Below, piece by piece: positions 16,877-25,553 of a DNA stretch of 64,000 nt (positions are counted from its first letter, which is position 1; the number at the start of each line of letters is the position of its first letter). The notes below the pieces were generated by a model, which worked only from the letters and a program-made list of their open reading frames with translations, searched no databases and had not been told where the DNA came from. This stretch comes from Gemmatimonas sp. UBA7669 (lineage in GTDB: Bacteria > Gemmatimonadota > Gemmatimonadetes > Gemmatimonadales > Gemmatimonadaceae), in the NCBI RefSeq assembly GCF_002483225.1, contig NZ_DLHL01000051.1, positions 124,001-188,000 of the forward strand. Direction: 5' to 3'. Position numbers and translations under genes: made by a program.

Positions 16877-17488
16877 TCAGATATCGAGCGCCGCGCGGAG
16901 CATCGACTTGGCGGTCTGGAAGACGGCCGCGTTGGCTTCGTAGATGCGCTTGGCATCCATGAGCTTCACGAGCTCCTGCGTGGTATCGATGTCGGGGTAG
17001 CGCACATACCCGTTGGCGTCGGCGTCGGGATGACCGGGCTCGTACACGAGACGGCCTTCGCCCTGGTCTTCGGCCACACCGGCCACACGCACGCCGTATT
17101 CGCCGCCGAAAGCGCCGGGGCCTGTGCCGCCCGCCGTGGGCAGCACCGGCACTTCAATGGCGCGCGGGGCGTCGCCGGTCATCGCGGCCGCGCCGCTGCC
17201 CACCACACGCCCCGAGCCGCCGGGCGCGGTGGCATCCGGCAGACCGAGGTCGAAGGTGGCGTTCTGCGCCGTGGCGGCTTCGAGCACCACTTCGCGGCGC
17301 TTGTAGGGCTGACCGTCGGCGCCGCGCGTGACGTCGGCGTTGGCGATGTTCTGGGCAATCGTTTCCATGCGCTGCCGCTGGGCGCTGAGACCGCTGGCGG
17401 CAATGCCCATGCTGCGGAACATCGGGCGCATGACGGGCTGGTTGGGCACCGGGAGCAGGCCGGGCGCCTTGATCGGTCCAATCGGCAT
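16877..17488 (-). CDS. flgC: Flagellar proximal rod protein FlgC
   Basis: Rod subunit. It has 203 residues, somewhat longer than the common 135-150. The N-terminal signature is MFRSMGIAASGLSAQRQRME and IAQNIANADVTRGADGQPYK. The C-terminal motif is GYVRYPDIDTTQELVKLMDA with RIYEANAAVFQTAKSMLRAALDI. The extra length sits in the middle (about 80-150, Gly/Ala-rich). An alternative start is the Met just before RPMFRSMG. It overlaps flgB by one base. A 137-bp gap with a GGA-repeat tract follows before the next gene. Confidence 0.95.
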   Translation of the reverse strand: MPIGPIKAPGLLPVPNQPVMRPMFRSMGIAASGLSAQRQRMETIAQNIANADVTRGADGQPYKRREVVLEAATAQNATFDLGLPDATAPGGSGRVVGSGAAAMTGDAPRAIEVPVLPTAGGTGPGAFGGEYGVRVAGVAEDQGEGRLVYEPGHPDADANGYVRYPDIDTTQELVKLMDAKRIYEANAAVFQTAKSMLRAALDI

Positions 17489-17793
17489 CAGCTGCCACCT
17501 CCGCCGCCCTTGATGGCGGTGCGCAGGCTGGCGTAGGTCTTTTCGAGCAGGCGCGACGTCGCGAGGAAACGCAACTGTTCGTCGGCCAGCGCGACCATCT
17601 CGTCTTCCACGTTGACCGGGTTGGCTGCCGTGGTGCCGTTGCCAGTGCGGGCTTCGAGGGCGAAGCCGTCACCGTTCTGAAGCGTCGCCTTGGAGACGCG
17701 ATCGGCGATGCCCCGCGAACGTTCGACGCTCTGGTCGAGCGCCGACTTCAGCGAGGTCGCGCGGGTGGTGCGATCGATGAGTCCGAAGAGCAT
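17488..17793 (-). CDS. flgB: Flagellar rod protein FlgB, short and divergent
   Basis: First gene of the large operon. It has 101 residues, against about 130 usually. The C-terminal half fits FlgB (NVEDEMVALADEQLRFLATS, then RLLEKTYASLRTAIKG). The N-terminal half keeps only a loose version of the rod-protein helix and lacks the usual asparagine-rich turn with TPGY. The order flgB-flgC-(x)-fliE supports the call. The tail is a run of five glycines and a serine. A sigma-54 promoter lies 45 bp upstream. Confidence 0.8.
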   Translation of the reverse strand: MLFGLIDRTTRATSLKSALDQSVERSRGIADRVSKATLQNGDGFALEARTGNGTTAANPVNVEDEMVALADEQLRFLATSRLLEKTYASLRTAIKGGGGGS

Positions 17794-17837
17794 CAGCAGG
17801 TCCGGGTGAAAGAGCGAGGGAATCCGGACCTCTCAAA

Positions 17838-17853
17838 AGCAAACCCCAGGCCA
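17838..17853 (-). promoter_or_regulatory. Sigma-54 promoter of the flgB-fliP operon
   Basis: On the minus strand the sequence is TGGCCTGGGGTTTGCT, against the consensus TGGCACG-N4-TTGCW. The essential GG and GC are present with exactly ten bases between them. Transcription would start near 17827, leaving a leader of about 33 bases before flgB. An NtrC-type activator gene lies just upstream, which fits. Confidence 0.75.
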
Positions 17854-17904
17854 AAGAACTGCGGCTTGGAGTTTTGAGTGTTGATGTTTGAGCTAAGTTG
17901 TTGT

Positions 17905-17946
17905 TTTTGTTGGGGTTGGGGTTCTGGTCGGGGTTGGGGTTGGGGG
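17905..17946 (+). repeat. G-rich GGGGTT tandem tract upstream of flgB
   Basis: Repeated GGGGTT-type units (five G-runs of four or more) lie between the regulator's terminator and the flgB promoter. It resembles the longer tract at 51571-51627 and could fold as a G-quadruplex on the + strand. It does not encode a plausible protein. Confidence 0.6.
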
Positions 17947-17971
17947 CGTTCCAGGGTTCAGGGGGCACGAC

Positions 17972-18006
17972 AAAAACCGGCCGGCAGGAATTTTCTGCCG
18001 GTCGGT
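17972..18006 (-). terminator. Intrinsic terminator of the sigma-54 regulator gene
   Basis: A 12-bp stem with one mismatch (arms 17976-17987 and 17995-18006) with a 7-base loop, followed on the minus strand by TTTTT (17972-17976). It lies about 65 bp past the regulator's stop codon and separates it from the flgB operon. Confidence 0.8.
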
Positions 18007-18072
18007 TGGTGACCCAAGTTGCCGATTTAGGTTGGGACTGGCGACGCGAGCCGCTCGCGCCGATCCGACGAC

Positions 18073-19581
18073 CTATTCGTCGTCGCTTTCCTTGCCGGGG
18101 CCATTGAGCTTGTTGCGCAGGGTGCGCACGCTGATGCCCAGCAGTTCGGCGGCCTTCGTGCGGTTATTATCGGCAGCTGCCAGCGCATGCTGAATAAGCA
18201 CCCGTTCGGCATCGGCCACATTGAGCGACGCGAGGGCAATGGAGCCCGACGCCGGCGTAGCCGTTCCGCCTGCCGTGCCGTTTGCGGCGGACGCGACGCC
18301 CGGAGCGCCGGGCGCGGCGGCGGCCCCACTGACAGCCAGTACCGGCACGGCACCCTGGCCGGGCGTGGCAAAGGCCCGGGGTCGCATGTTGGCCGACCCC
18401 AGGGAATGGGCCAGACCGAAGCGGGTGCCTTCGAGGCAGTGCGGCTGGATGATGGGGTCGGGGGTCAGGATGACCGCCCGTTCAATGACATGCTGCAGTT
18501 CACGCACATTACCGGGCCAGGGATAGGACTGCAGCGCAGCGAGTGCCTCAGGCGAGAGCCCCTCGATCTTCTTGCCCATTTCCGCAGCCACCCGCATGGC
18601 AAAGCGCAGAGCCAGCAGCGGGATATCCTCCGGCCGCTCGCGCAGGGGCGGAATGAGGACCGGGATGGTGGACAACCTATAATAGAGGTCCTGCCGGAAG
18701 GTTCCGTGATCCGCCTCCATGGCCAGATCGCGGTTCGTGGTGGCAATGATACGGACATCCACCTTGATGGGTGCCGTTCCACCAACCCGCTCAAACTCCT
18801 GTTCCTGCAGGACGCGCAGCAGTTTGGCCTGCAGGTCGAGCCGCATTTCGGAGATTTCGTCGAGCAGCAGCGTACCACGGTTGGCCCGCTCAAAGGCGCC
18901 TTCCACCCGCTTGATGGCACCGGTGAACGCGCCCTTTTCGTGACCAAAGAGCGCCGATTCCACGAGGCCTTCAGGCAAGGCCGCGCAGTTGAGCTTGATG
19001 AAGGGCTTGTCGCGGCGTTCCGACTGATCGTGAATGGCGCGGGCGAAGAGCTCCTTGCCGGTGCCCGACTCTCCCTGCAGCAGCACCGTGGCGCGGGTGG
19101 GCGCGGCCATGGACACGGTCTGCATGATGCGCCGGATGGCGGCCGAATCACCCAGAATCTGGCGCTCGTTGCGGAACTGCATGACCTCCTTGCGGAGGGC
19201 CTCGTTCTCGCGGCGCAGGCGGACAAACTCCAGCGCCTGGTCCACCGCCAGTTCAAGCTGCTGCGGGCGGACCGGCTTGGTGATGTAGTCAATCGCGCCG
19301 GCTTTGATGGAGGCGACGGCGTGCTCGATGCTGGCGTGTCCCGTCAGCATGATGAGCGGGATGTCGTAGCCTTCCCGGGTCAGGAGCTGAATGAACTCGA
19401 GACCGGTGAGCCCCGGCATACGGTAGTCCGAGATGATGAGGTCAACGCCTCCTCGTTCAAGGACTTGCAGGGCCTCGGGCACCGAGCGCGCCCCCACGGC
19501 GGTATGTCCGGCCTGCGCCAGCGAATCCTCGAGGATGAGGCCTACCGCTGGTTCGTCGTCGACGTACAGGATCGTGGCCAT
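18073..19581 (-). CDS. Sigma-54-dependent response regulator (FlrC/FleR/NtrC type)
   Basis: Activator of sigma-54 RNA polymerase, probably for the flagellar operon downstream. It has 502 residues from ATG 19581. The receiver domain (1-120) has the phosphoacceptor Asp52 in DLIISDYRMPG and the switch Lys102. The AAA+ domain (about 142-370) has Walker A GESGTGKE (170-177), the sigma-54-contact loop GAFTGA (217-222) and the FRQDLYYRL segment. The C-terminal Fis-type helix-turn-helix is NRTKAAELLGISVRTLRNKL. A Gly/Ala/Pro-rich linker (about 410-450) precedes it. The longer frame upstream adds 23 basic residues before the receiver and is unlikely. No partner kinase is adjacent. Confidence 0.9.
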   Translation of the reverse strand: MATILYVDDEPAVGLILEDSLAQAGHTAVGARSVPEALQVLERGGVDLIISDYRMPGLTGLEFIQLLTREGYDIPLIMLTGHASIEHAVASIKAGAIDYITKPVRPQQLELAVDQALEFVRLRRENEALRKEVMQFRNERQILGDSAAIRRIMQTVSMAAPTRATVLLQGESGTGKELFARAIHDQSERRDKPFIKLNCAALPEGLVESALFGHEKGAFTGAIKRVEGAFERANRGTLLLDEISEMRLDLQAKLLRVLQEQEFERVGGTAPIKVDVRIIATTNRDLAMEADHGTFRQDLYYRLSTIPVLIPPLRERPEDIPLLALRFAMRVAAEMGKKIEGLSPEALAALQSYPWPGNVRELQHVIERAVILTPDPIIQPHCLEGTRFGLAHSLGSANMRPRAFATPGQGAVPVLAVSGAAAAPGAPGVASAANGTAGGTATPASGSIALASLNVADAERVLIQHALAAADNNRTKAAELLGISVRTLRNKLNGPGKESDDE

Positions 19582-19911
19582 GCGCGGCGAATGGGGACGT
19601 TTTTGCCGAGCAGCCGCCGGGCGGCAGGGGAGGTCCCTGGCTCGGCGCACTGCACGTGAGGGCGGTGCCGGCGTGGTGACGTTGCCGCCGGTTGTGCGTC
19701 ACTGCGATAGGAGTGCCAGCTTCGCACCCGGCAAAATTAGCCGCTTTACCTGAAAAACGCGAAAGGTGGGCCGAAGAGCTCGCTCAGATGCGTCCATTTA
19801 TGGTCGAGACCGCTAAAGGGACGCGCTGGCCATCCGATACTCAGCAGGAGCGAGACGGTCTCGCGGGATGCCTCGACGGGGGCATTCGGCGGCCAATCCA
19901 CCCGGGGTCGT
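19582..19911. other. 330-bp divergent control region between the regulator and flgL
   Basis: No gene is visible here. It holds the leader of the minus-strand regulator, including an inverted repeat (GCCGAGC at 19605-19611 with GCTCGGC at 19640-19646, about 28 bases apart with GC-rich inner pairs), and the sigma-28 promoter for flgL (19814-19840). A moderately AT-rich patch (19730-19770) may hold the regulator's own promoter, but no clear boxes can be named. Confidence 0.5.
19814..19840 (+). promoter_or_regulatory. Sigma-28 (FliA) promoter of flgL-fliW
   Basis: TAAA (19814-19817), 15 bases, then TCCGATAC (19833-19840). The consensus is TAAA-N15-GCCGATAA; the -10 matches at six of eight positions. 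It ends 71 bases before the flgL start codon. Confidence 0.7.
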
Positions 19912-20820
19912 ATGCGCGTCACCAACACCATCATCACCCGCACCAGTCAGCTTCGCCTGCAGCAGGGTCTGCAGGGGATCGACCGCGTGCGTGACGACAT
20001 TGCCACCGGCATTCGCATTCGGCGCATGTCCGACGATGCCACGGCCGGCGGCGAGCTGGTGCGCATTGGCAGTTCCATGCGCGCGCTCAATCAGTTCCGG
20101 CGCAATGCGCAGATGGGCTTTGCCCGCGCGACCGCCGAAGAAACCGTGCTCGGGCAGTTCTCCGACACGCTGACCCGCGCCGCCGAGCTGGGAGTCACCG
20201 CTGCCAACGGCACCACGGACAACTCCACGCGTCAGGTCATCAAGGCCGAGATCGATCAGCTGCTCGATCTGTCCGCGCGACTCGGCAACACGCGCTTTGG
20301 CGACGAGTATCTGTTTGGCGGCACCCGCTCCACCGAGAAGCCCTTCACCGAACCGCCCCCCGCCACCGGCTCCTTCTCGGCGCTGATGTTGGCCGGCAAT
20401 CCCGTGGATCCAAGCGGCAACACGACGCTTGAAATCGGCGACAACAAGTTTGTCACGCCGAACCACAACGGTACGCAGGTGTTTCTCGACACGGACGCCC
20501 TGGCCGCGCTGCGCGAGATGTCCGACGCGATCGGTGCCAACGACGTCCCGCGCATCACCGCGGCCACGCAGCGCCTGCGCAACGCCCACTCGAGCGTGCA
20601 GGCGCTCATCGGCACGCAGGGCGCGCGCATCAACGAGATGGAAGATGCGCTGGTGAACATCGAAAACACCGAGTTCGACCTGAAGACCTTCCGCTCCGAC
20701 CTGCGGGATACGGAAGTGGACAAGGCCATGGTGGAGCTCGTGGGCAAGCAGACTCTGTATCAGGCCGCCATGAGTGCCACGTCGCGCATTCTCGGGCTCA
20801 GCCTCGCCAATTACCTGTAA
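19912..20820 (+). CDS. flgL: Hook-filament junction protein FlgL
   Basis: Joins hook to filament. It has 302 residues. The N-terminal flagellin-like coil is MRVTNTIITRTSQLRLQQGL with an RRMSDDATAGGELVRI segment. The C-terminal coil ends with DKAMVELVGKQTLYQAAMSA and RILGLSLANYL. The middle (140-200) is the variable domain with LFGGTRSTEKPF, typical of FlgL. Its usual partner flgK is not adjacent or elsewhere in the window. fliW follows 4 bp after the stop. Confidence 0.93.
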   Translation: MRVTNTIITRTSQLRLQQGLQGIDRVRDDIATGIRIRRMSDDATAGGELVRIGSSMRALNQFRRNAQMGFARATAEETVLGQFSDTLTRAAELGVTAANGTTDNSTRQVIKAEIDQLLDLSARLGNTRFGDEYLFGGTRSTEKPFTEPPPATGSFSALMLAGNPVDPSGNTTLEIGDNKFVTPNHNGTQVFLDTDALAALREMSDAIGANDVPRITAATQRLRNAHSSVQALIGTQGARINEMEDALVNIENTEFDLKTFRSDLRDTEVDKAMVELVGKQTLYQAAMSATSRILGLSLANYL

Positions 20821-20824
20821 GGAC

Positions 20825-21319
20825 ATGGAATCCGCCGTCATGGTCGCTCCGCAGGATCTGGTCGCCATCGCGCACCCCTTCGGCACGATCGAAGTTTCCC
20901 GTGACGCCCTCATGACCTTCCCGGTCGGTGGGATGTTCGGCTTCGACAAGCTCACCACATTCGCGCTGGTCCCCGCCGCCCGTCAGGGGCTGTGGTGGCT
21001 GATGTCGCCCACCTCGCCGCCGACGACCTTCGTACTGGCCGACCCCTTCGTCTGCTTTCCCGACTATGCCCTCGACCTCGGCGATCTCGAGAAGTCGCAG
21101 CTCGAGATCGAGCGACCGGAGGATGTGCTGGCGCTGGTGATGCTCACGATTCCCGAGGGCGGCGCCCCCATCACGGCCAACCTGCGCGCCCCCATCGTGT
21201 TCAATGTGACGCGGCGTCTGGCGGCCCAGGTGCTGAGCCGCGACGAGTCGCACGGGCTGGCCACCGCCATCGACCTCACGGTCTATCCGCGCAGCACCAA
21301 CGGTCTGGACATGACCTGA
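20825..21319 (+). CDS. fliW: Flagellar assembly factor FliW
   Basis: Binds newly made flagellin and antagonises the RNA-binding repressor CsrA, coupling flagellin translation to export. It has 164 residues from ATG 20825, after TAAGGAC; ATG 20840 is an alternative. Family features are HPFGTIEVSRDALMTFPVG near the start and TIPEGGAPITANLRAPIVFN with AAQVLSRDE near the end. A csrA gene normally sits next to fliW, but none is found here. The flagellin leader at 39132-39168 shows a likely CsrA target. Confidence 0.92.
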   Translation: MESAVMVAPQDLVAIAHPFGTIEVSRDALMTFPVGGMFGFDKLTTFALVPAARQGLWWLMSPTSPPTTFVLADPFVCFPDYALDLGDLEKSQLEIERPEDVLALVMLTIPEGGAPITANLRAPIVFNVTRRLAAQVLSRDESHGLATAIDLTVYPRSTNGLDMT

Positions 21320-21375
21320 AGTCGGGTCCCGGATGTAGATTTGCGCCAACGCGCGTCCACCTCCGTCCCGCCGTC

Positions 21376-22440
21376 ATGTCCGACACACTCCCGCCCCGAC
21401 GCGAAGACTTCCGGGCATCCGATGCCCGTCTGGATGGTGCCAGCCTGCTGATCACCGGCGGCACCGGATCGTTCGGGGTGCAGTTTCTGCGCACGGTGCT
21501 CACGCGCTACGCGCCTCGCCGCGTGATCGTGTACAGCCGCGATGAGCTCAAGCAGTACATGATGCAGCAGGCCGAGCCCTTCAAGTCGCGGGCGTCCATC
21601 ATGCGCTGGTTCATCGGCGATGTGCGCGATGCAGACCGCCTGCGCCGCGCCATGGAGGACGTGGATGTGGTGGTGCACGCCGCAGCGCTCAAGCAGGTGC
21701 CGGCCGCCGAGTACAATCCCTTCGAGGCCGTGAAGACGAATGTGCTGGGAGCCCAGCATGTGATCGATGCCTCGCTCGAAGCGCAGGTCTCGCGCGTGGT
21801 GGCGCTGAGCACCGACAAGGCGGCCGCCCCCATCAACCTGTATGGCGCCACCAAGCTCGTGTCGGACAAGCTGTTTGTGGCCGCCAACAACTATCGCGGC
21901 AAGCGTCCGAGTCGCTTCTCGGTCGTGCGCTACGGCAACGTGATGGGCAGCCGGGGCTCGGTCATTCCGCACTTTCTTGCGCAGCGCGCCAGTGGTGTGC
22001 TGCCGGTGACCCACGAAGACATGACCCGCTTCAGCATCTCGCTGCAGGAGGGCGTGGAGCATGTGCTGTACGCCCTCGCGCGCGCCTGGGGTGGTGAGGT
22101 CTTCGTGCCCAAGATTCCGAGCTATCGCATTCTGGATGTGGCACGCGCTATTGCGCCCGAGGCGCGGGTGGAGATCGTGGGCATCCGGCCGGGCGAAAAG
22201 CTGCACGAGGAGATGATCACGGCAAACGACGCGTTGGGCACCATCGAGTTCGATCGCTACTTCGTGATTCTGCCGTCCACCGAACTCTGGGACGTGGAGC
22301 AGTTCCGTCTCACGAGTGACAGCTCACCAGGTCGACGCTGCGAACTGGGCTTCAGCTATGACAGTGGTACCAATCCGCATTTCCTCACGGTGGAGGAGCT
22401 GCGGGCGCAAATTCTTGCCAGTGGGGCCCTGCATGGATGA
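21376..22440 (+). CDS. pseB: UDP-GlcNAc 4,6-dehydratase/5-epimerase PseB
   Basis: First step of pseudaminic acid synthesis: UDP-GlcNAc to the 4-keto-6-deoxy sugar with C5 inversion. It has 354 residues from ATG 21376. The Rossmann motif is LLITGGTGSFGVQFL. The PseB-type catalytic set is present: STDKAAAPINLYGATK holds the Asp-Lys pair and the YxxxK motif. The C-terminal segment with GIRPGEKLHEEM is the usual family ending. It starts 56 bp after fliW, so the glycan operon may be read together with flgL-fliW. The next gene overlaps by 8 bases. Confidence 0.92.
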   Translation: MSDTLPPRREDFRASDARLDGASLLITGGTGSFGVQFLRTVLTRYAPRRVIVYSRDELKQYMMQQAEPFKSRASIMRWFIGDVRDADRLRRAMEDVDVVVHAAALKQVPAAEYNPFEAVKTNVLGAQHVIDASLEAQVSRVVALSTDKAAAPINLYGATKLVSDKLFVAANNYRGKRPSRFSVVRYGNVMGSRGSVIPHFLAQRASGVLPVTHEDMTRFSISLQEGVEHVLYALARAWGGEVFVPKIPSYRILDVARAIAPEARVEIVGIRPGEKLHEEMITANDALGTIEFDRYFVILPSTELWDVEQFRLTSDSSPGRRCELGFSYDSGTNPHFLTVEELRAQILASGALHG

Positions 22441-23596
22441 CGACAGCATTCCGTATGGGCGTCACGAGGTGGACGCGGACGATCTCGCCGCCGTGGCGGC
22501 GGTGCTGCAGGGCGACTGGCTGACGACGGGCCCGGCCGTCGAGCGCTTCGAACGGGCTTTCGCCGAATTTGTCGGGGTGGACCATGCGGTGGCGGTCAGT
22601 AGTGGAACCGCAGCGCTGCATCTGGCCATGCTGGCGGGTGGTATAGGCCCCGGGGATGAGGTCATCGTTCCGACGCTCACCTTTGCAGCCACGGCCAATT
22701 GCGTGCGCTATGTCGGTGGAACCGTCGTGTTCGCCGACATCGATGGTCACACGCTGACCGTCGACCCGGACCACGTGGCCTCGCTGATCACACCGCGTAC
22801 GCGCGCCATCGTGGCAGTGGACTACGCGGGACTGCCGGCCGATCTCACCGCATTGCGTACCATGGCGGATCGGCATGGTCTCCTCTTTGTCGAAGACGGA
22901 TGTCACGCGCTGGGGGCATGGTGCGACGGGCGGCGCGTTGGCAGTGTGGCGGACCTGACCTGCTTCAGCTTTCATCCGGTGAAGCACATCACCACCGCAG
23001 AAGGCGGCATGATCACGACGGCCAACCCCGAGATGGCCGCACTGCTGCGCACGCTGCGCAATCATGGCATCCCGACGGATCACCGGGCCCGTGAGCGGGC
23101 CGGCGTGTGGGAATACGACATGACGGCGCTGGGATACAACTATCGTCTGAGCGACCTGCAATGCGCCCTTGGCTTCAGTCAGCTCGCAAAACTGCCGGCG
23201 TGGCTGGCACGTCGTGCGACACTGGCGGCGCGCTACGATGAAGCCTTCGCCGAAGATCCTCGTGTTTTCCGTCAGTCTGCCGCTACCGGTCGCACACACG
23301 CACATCACCTGTATCCGCTGCGTGTGGCAGGGCGAGAGCCCGCCGACATGCGCGCGGCCGTGTTTCACGCGCTGCGCCAGCGTGGTGTGCGGGTGAACGT
23401 GCACTATCGACCCGTCTATCTGCATTCCTACTATCAGGCGTTGGGATATCGCGCTGGTCTTTGTCCGGTTGCTGAGCACGCTTACGCTGGTCTGCTGTCC
23501 TTGCCGATGTGGCATGGACTGCGCGATGTGCAGCAGGCGCAGGTCATCGACCGGGTCCGGGATGCGCTGACGTCGGTGCTGCATGCCGGAGTCTGA
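22433..23596 (+). CDS. pseC: UDP-4-amino-sugar aminotransferase PseC
   Basis: PLP-dependent transaminase (DegT/DnrJ/EryC1 family) that adds the 4-amino group in pseudaminate synthesis. It has 387 residues from ATG 22433. The substrate/PLP pocket is VGVDHAVAVSSGTAALHLAM. VEDGCHALGAW supplies the Asp that contacts the cofactor. CFSFHPVKHITTAEGGM has the PLP lysine. The RVNVHYRPVYLHSYYQALGY region is typical of PseC. The start overlaps pseB and the stop overlaps pseF by 14 bases. Confidence 0.93.
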   Translation: MDDDSIPYGRHEVDADDLAAVAAVLQGDWLTTGPAVERFERAFAEFVGVDHAVAVSSGTAALHLAMLAGGIGPGDEVIVPTLTFAATANCVRYVGGTVVFADIDGHTLTVDPDHVASLITPRTRAIVAVDYAGLPADLTALRTMADRHGLLFVEDGCHALGAWCDGRRVGSVADLTCFSFHPVKHITTAEGGMITTANPEMAALLRTLRNHGIPTDHRARERAGVWEYDMTALGYNYRLSDLQCALGFSQLAKLPAWLARRATLAARYDEAFAEDPRVFRQSAATGRTHAHHLYPLRVAGREPADMRAAVFHALRQRGVRVNVHYRPVYLHSYYQALGYRAGLCPVAEHAYAGLLSLPMWHGLRDVQQAQVIDRVRDALTSVLHAGV

Positions 23597-24320
23597 GCTC
23601 ACTGCGGTTGCCGGCCAGCGACTCGCGGTCATTCCGGCACGCGGCGGCAGCCAGCGAATCCCGCGAAAGAACATCAGGGCGTTCTGCGGGCGGCCCATGA
23701 TCGTGTGGGCCATCGAATCCGCACTGGCGAGCGGGTGCTTCGATCACGTGATCGTCTCGACTGACGATGAGGACATCGCGGAGGTGGCGCTGTCCGTCGG
23801 TGCGGAGGTCCCGTTCCGCCGACCCCCGGCACTGGCTGATCATCACACGCCCACCCGGCCCGTGGTGAATCACGCCATCGTCGAGGCACAACGCCTGTAC
23901 GGCGAGATCCACCACGTTTGCTGTCTCTACGCCACGGCGCCCTTCGTTCGCGCGAGCGATCTGCAGCGCGGGCTCGCGTTGCTGCAGCAGTCGGACATGG
24001 ATTTCGTCTTCACGGTGACAACGTTTCCCTTTCCCATCCAACGGGCGTTGCGACTCCTTCCCACTGGCGGAGTCGGCATGTGGCATCCGGAGCATGCCAA
24101 CACGCGGTCCCAGGACCTGGAGACCGCCTATCATGACGCCGGACAGTTCTATTGGGGACAGGCGGCGGCGTTTCTCCAGGGCAGGGACATGTATGCGGCA
24201 CGCGCGCTTCCCTTGGTGATGCCACGCTATCGTGTCGAAGACATCGACACCCCTGAGGATTGGCGGCGGGCGGAGTTGCTGATGCAGGCCATGCAGCAGG
24301 ACCTCACCGCCTTTCCCTGA
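23583..24320 (+). CDS. pseF: Pseudaminic acid cytidylyltransferase PseF
   Basis: Activates the nine-carbon sugar as its CMP ester. It has 245 residues. The nucleotide-binding signature is AVIPARGGSQRIPRKNI (residues 15-31), followed by STDDEDIAEVA and CLYATAPFVRASDL, all typical of the NeuA/PseF family. The C-terminal RYRVEDIDTPEDWRRAELL is also characteristic. It overlaps pseC by 14 bases and precedes the ATP-grasp gene by 9 bp. Confidence 0.92.
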   Translation: MPESELTAVAGQRLAVIPARGGSQRIPRKNIRAFCGRPMIVWAIESALASGCFDHVIVSTDDEDIAEVALSVGAEVPFRRPPALADHHTPTRPVVNHAIVEAQRLYGEIHHVCCLYATAPFVRASDLQRGLALLQQSDMDFVFTVTTFPFPIQRALRLLPTGGVGMWHPEHANTRSQDLETAYHDAGQFYWGQAAAFLQGRDMYAARALPLVMPRYRVEDIDTPEDWRRAELLMQAMQQDLTAFP

Positions 24321-24329
24321 CGGATCATC

Positions 24330-25553
24330 GTGTCGGATACCGCACAGGTTGGACTGCTGGTTGGTGCCGGGCCGGAGCAGCTGGCGGCGCTGTCCGTGGC
24401 CAGAGCGCAGGGCTGTCGGCTCGTGGCGGTTGATGGAGATCCACACGCACCCGGCCTGGCGCTGGCCGATGTTCCCGTAGTGGTCGATCTTCGGGACATT
24501 GACGCGGTGGTCGACGTGGCACGCCGCCATGCCGTGCAGTTCACGGTCCCCACACCAATCGGCGCACGTCTCGTCACCCAGGCAGCGGTGCACGATGCGC
24601 TCGGTCTCCGCGGGGTTGGCGTGCAGGCAGCGCGATTGTGCACGGACAAGCGGCAGTTTCACCAAGCCATGACGGCTGCACGGGTGGTCGTGCCCGCCCA
24701 GATCGCGCTGCCCAGCGCCGAAATGCTCGCAGAGGCGTCGTGGAGCGACCTGTGTGAGCAGCTCGGAACATCGGTGCTGGTGGTGAAACCGCCACGCGGT
24801 TCGGGCAGTCGTGATGTGCTGGTGGTGGAACACGAGTCCGATTGGCGATCCATGACGACGCAGGTCTGTGCGGCCTTCCCCGAGGACGGACTGCTGGTGC
24901 AGGCATTCGTCGACGGCCTGGTGCTTGGCGTGGATGGTGCGGTCATCGACGGTCGGGTGACGGTGACCCTGCTGCGCGAGAAGCGCATGAGTCCCTGGCC
25001 GCATCGCGTGGAGTTGGCATACCGCGGGCCGGCGAGGCTCGAGCCGTCCGTGGCGCAGCGCGTGGTTGCACTCGTGACGGCAGGCGTTGACGCGCTCGCG
25101 GTCCAGGATGCGCCCTTGCACGCGGATGTGGTTGTGACGCCGGCAGGTCAGCCGGTGCTCATCGAGATGGCCATGCGTCCGTCGGGTCTGCGAATCGCGA
25201 GCAGTCTCATTCCAGCCTGCACGGGCATATCGTTCCTCGGTGAAGCGCTGTCGCTGCACCGTTTCGGGTATGGGCGCTTCGCAGCGCAGGCCATGCGTCC
25301 CACGCTGCTGCACTACTGGCACCATCCGGGAGGACGCGTGCTGCGTGTGCCAACGCCGCGTGAGCTGCTCGATATCCCGCAGGTGCTCTCAGCCGAAGTA
25401 GGCTGGCAACCCGGGCAGCAGGTCATGATGCCGACCACAGTGGCCGAGTTGCTGCGCGGTGGCCATCTTCTGGTCGCCGCTGATGACTGGGCATCGGTCG
25501 AGGGCAGTCTGGCGGCGGCTCTGTCACTTTTCGAGGTAGCGGCCGATGGTTGA
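24330..25553 (+). CDS. ATP-grasp enzyme in the nonulosonic acid operon
   Basis: A 407-residue protein from GTG 24330. The N-terminal Rossmann-like domain (LLVGAGPEQLAALSVARAQG) and the ATP-grasp core (about 110-300) are recognisable: TSVLVVKPPRGSGSRDVLVV binds ATP and GQPVLIEMAMRPSG is the metal-binding end. Enzymes of this kind ligate a carboxylate to an amine, thiol or similar group. In this operon it could attach an acyl or amino-acid substituent to the sugar, possibly covering for the missing N-acetyltransferase PseH. The substrate is unknown. The next gene overlaps by 8 bases. Confidence 0.75.
   Translation: MSDTAQVGLLVGAGPEQLAALSVARAQGCRLVAVDGDPHAPGLALADVPVVVDLRDIDAVVDVARRHAVQFTVPTPIGARLVTQAAVHDALGLRGVGVQAARLCTDKRQFHQAMTAARVVVPAQIALPSAEMLAEASWSDLCEQLGTSVLVVKPPRGSGSRDVLVVEHESDWRSMTTQVCAAFPEDGLLVQAFVDGLVLGVDGAVIDGRVTVTLLREKRMSPWPHRVELAYRGPARLEPSVAQRVVALVTAGVDALAVQDAPLHADVVVTPAGQPVLIEMAMRPSGLRIASSLIPACTGISFLGEALSLHRFGYGRFAAQAMRPTLLHYWHHPGGRVLRVPTPRELLDIPQVLSAEVGWQPGQQVMMPTTVAELLRGGHLLVAADDWASVEGSLAAALSLFEVAADG

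Noticed and set aside
18163..18170. Perfect sigma-28 -10 (GCCGATAA on the minus strand) inside the sigma-54 regulator gene
   Set aside because: It encodes Ala-Asp-Asn just before the conserved NRTKAAELLG helix, has no proper -35, and the terminator at 17972-18006 lies between it and flgB.
23544..25325. 593-residue minus-strand frame opposite pseF and the ATP-grasp gene
   Set aside because: No recognisable domain and unusual His/Arg content; both plus-strand genes are well supported.
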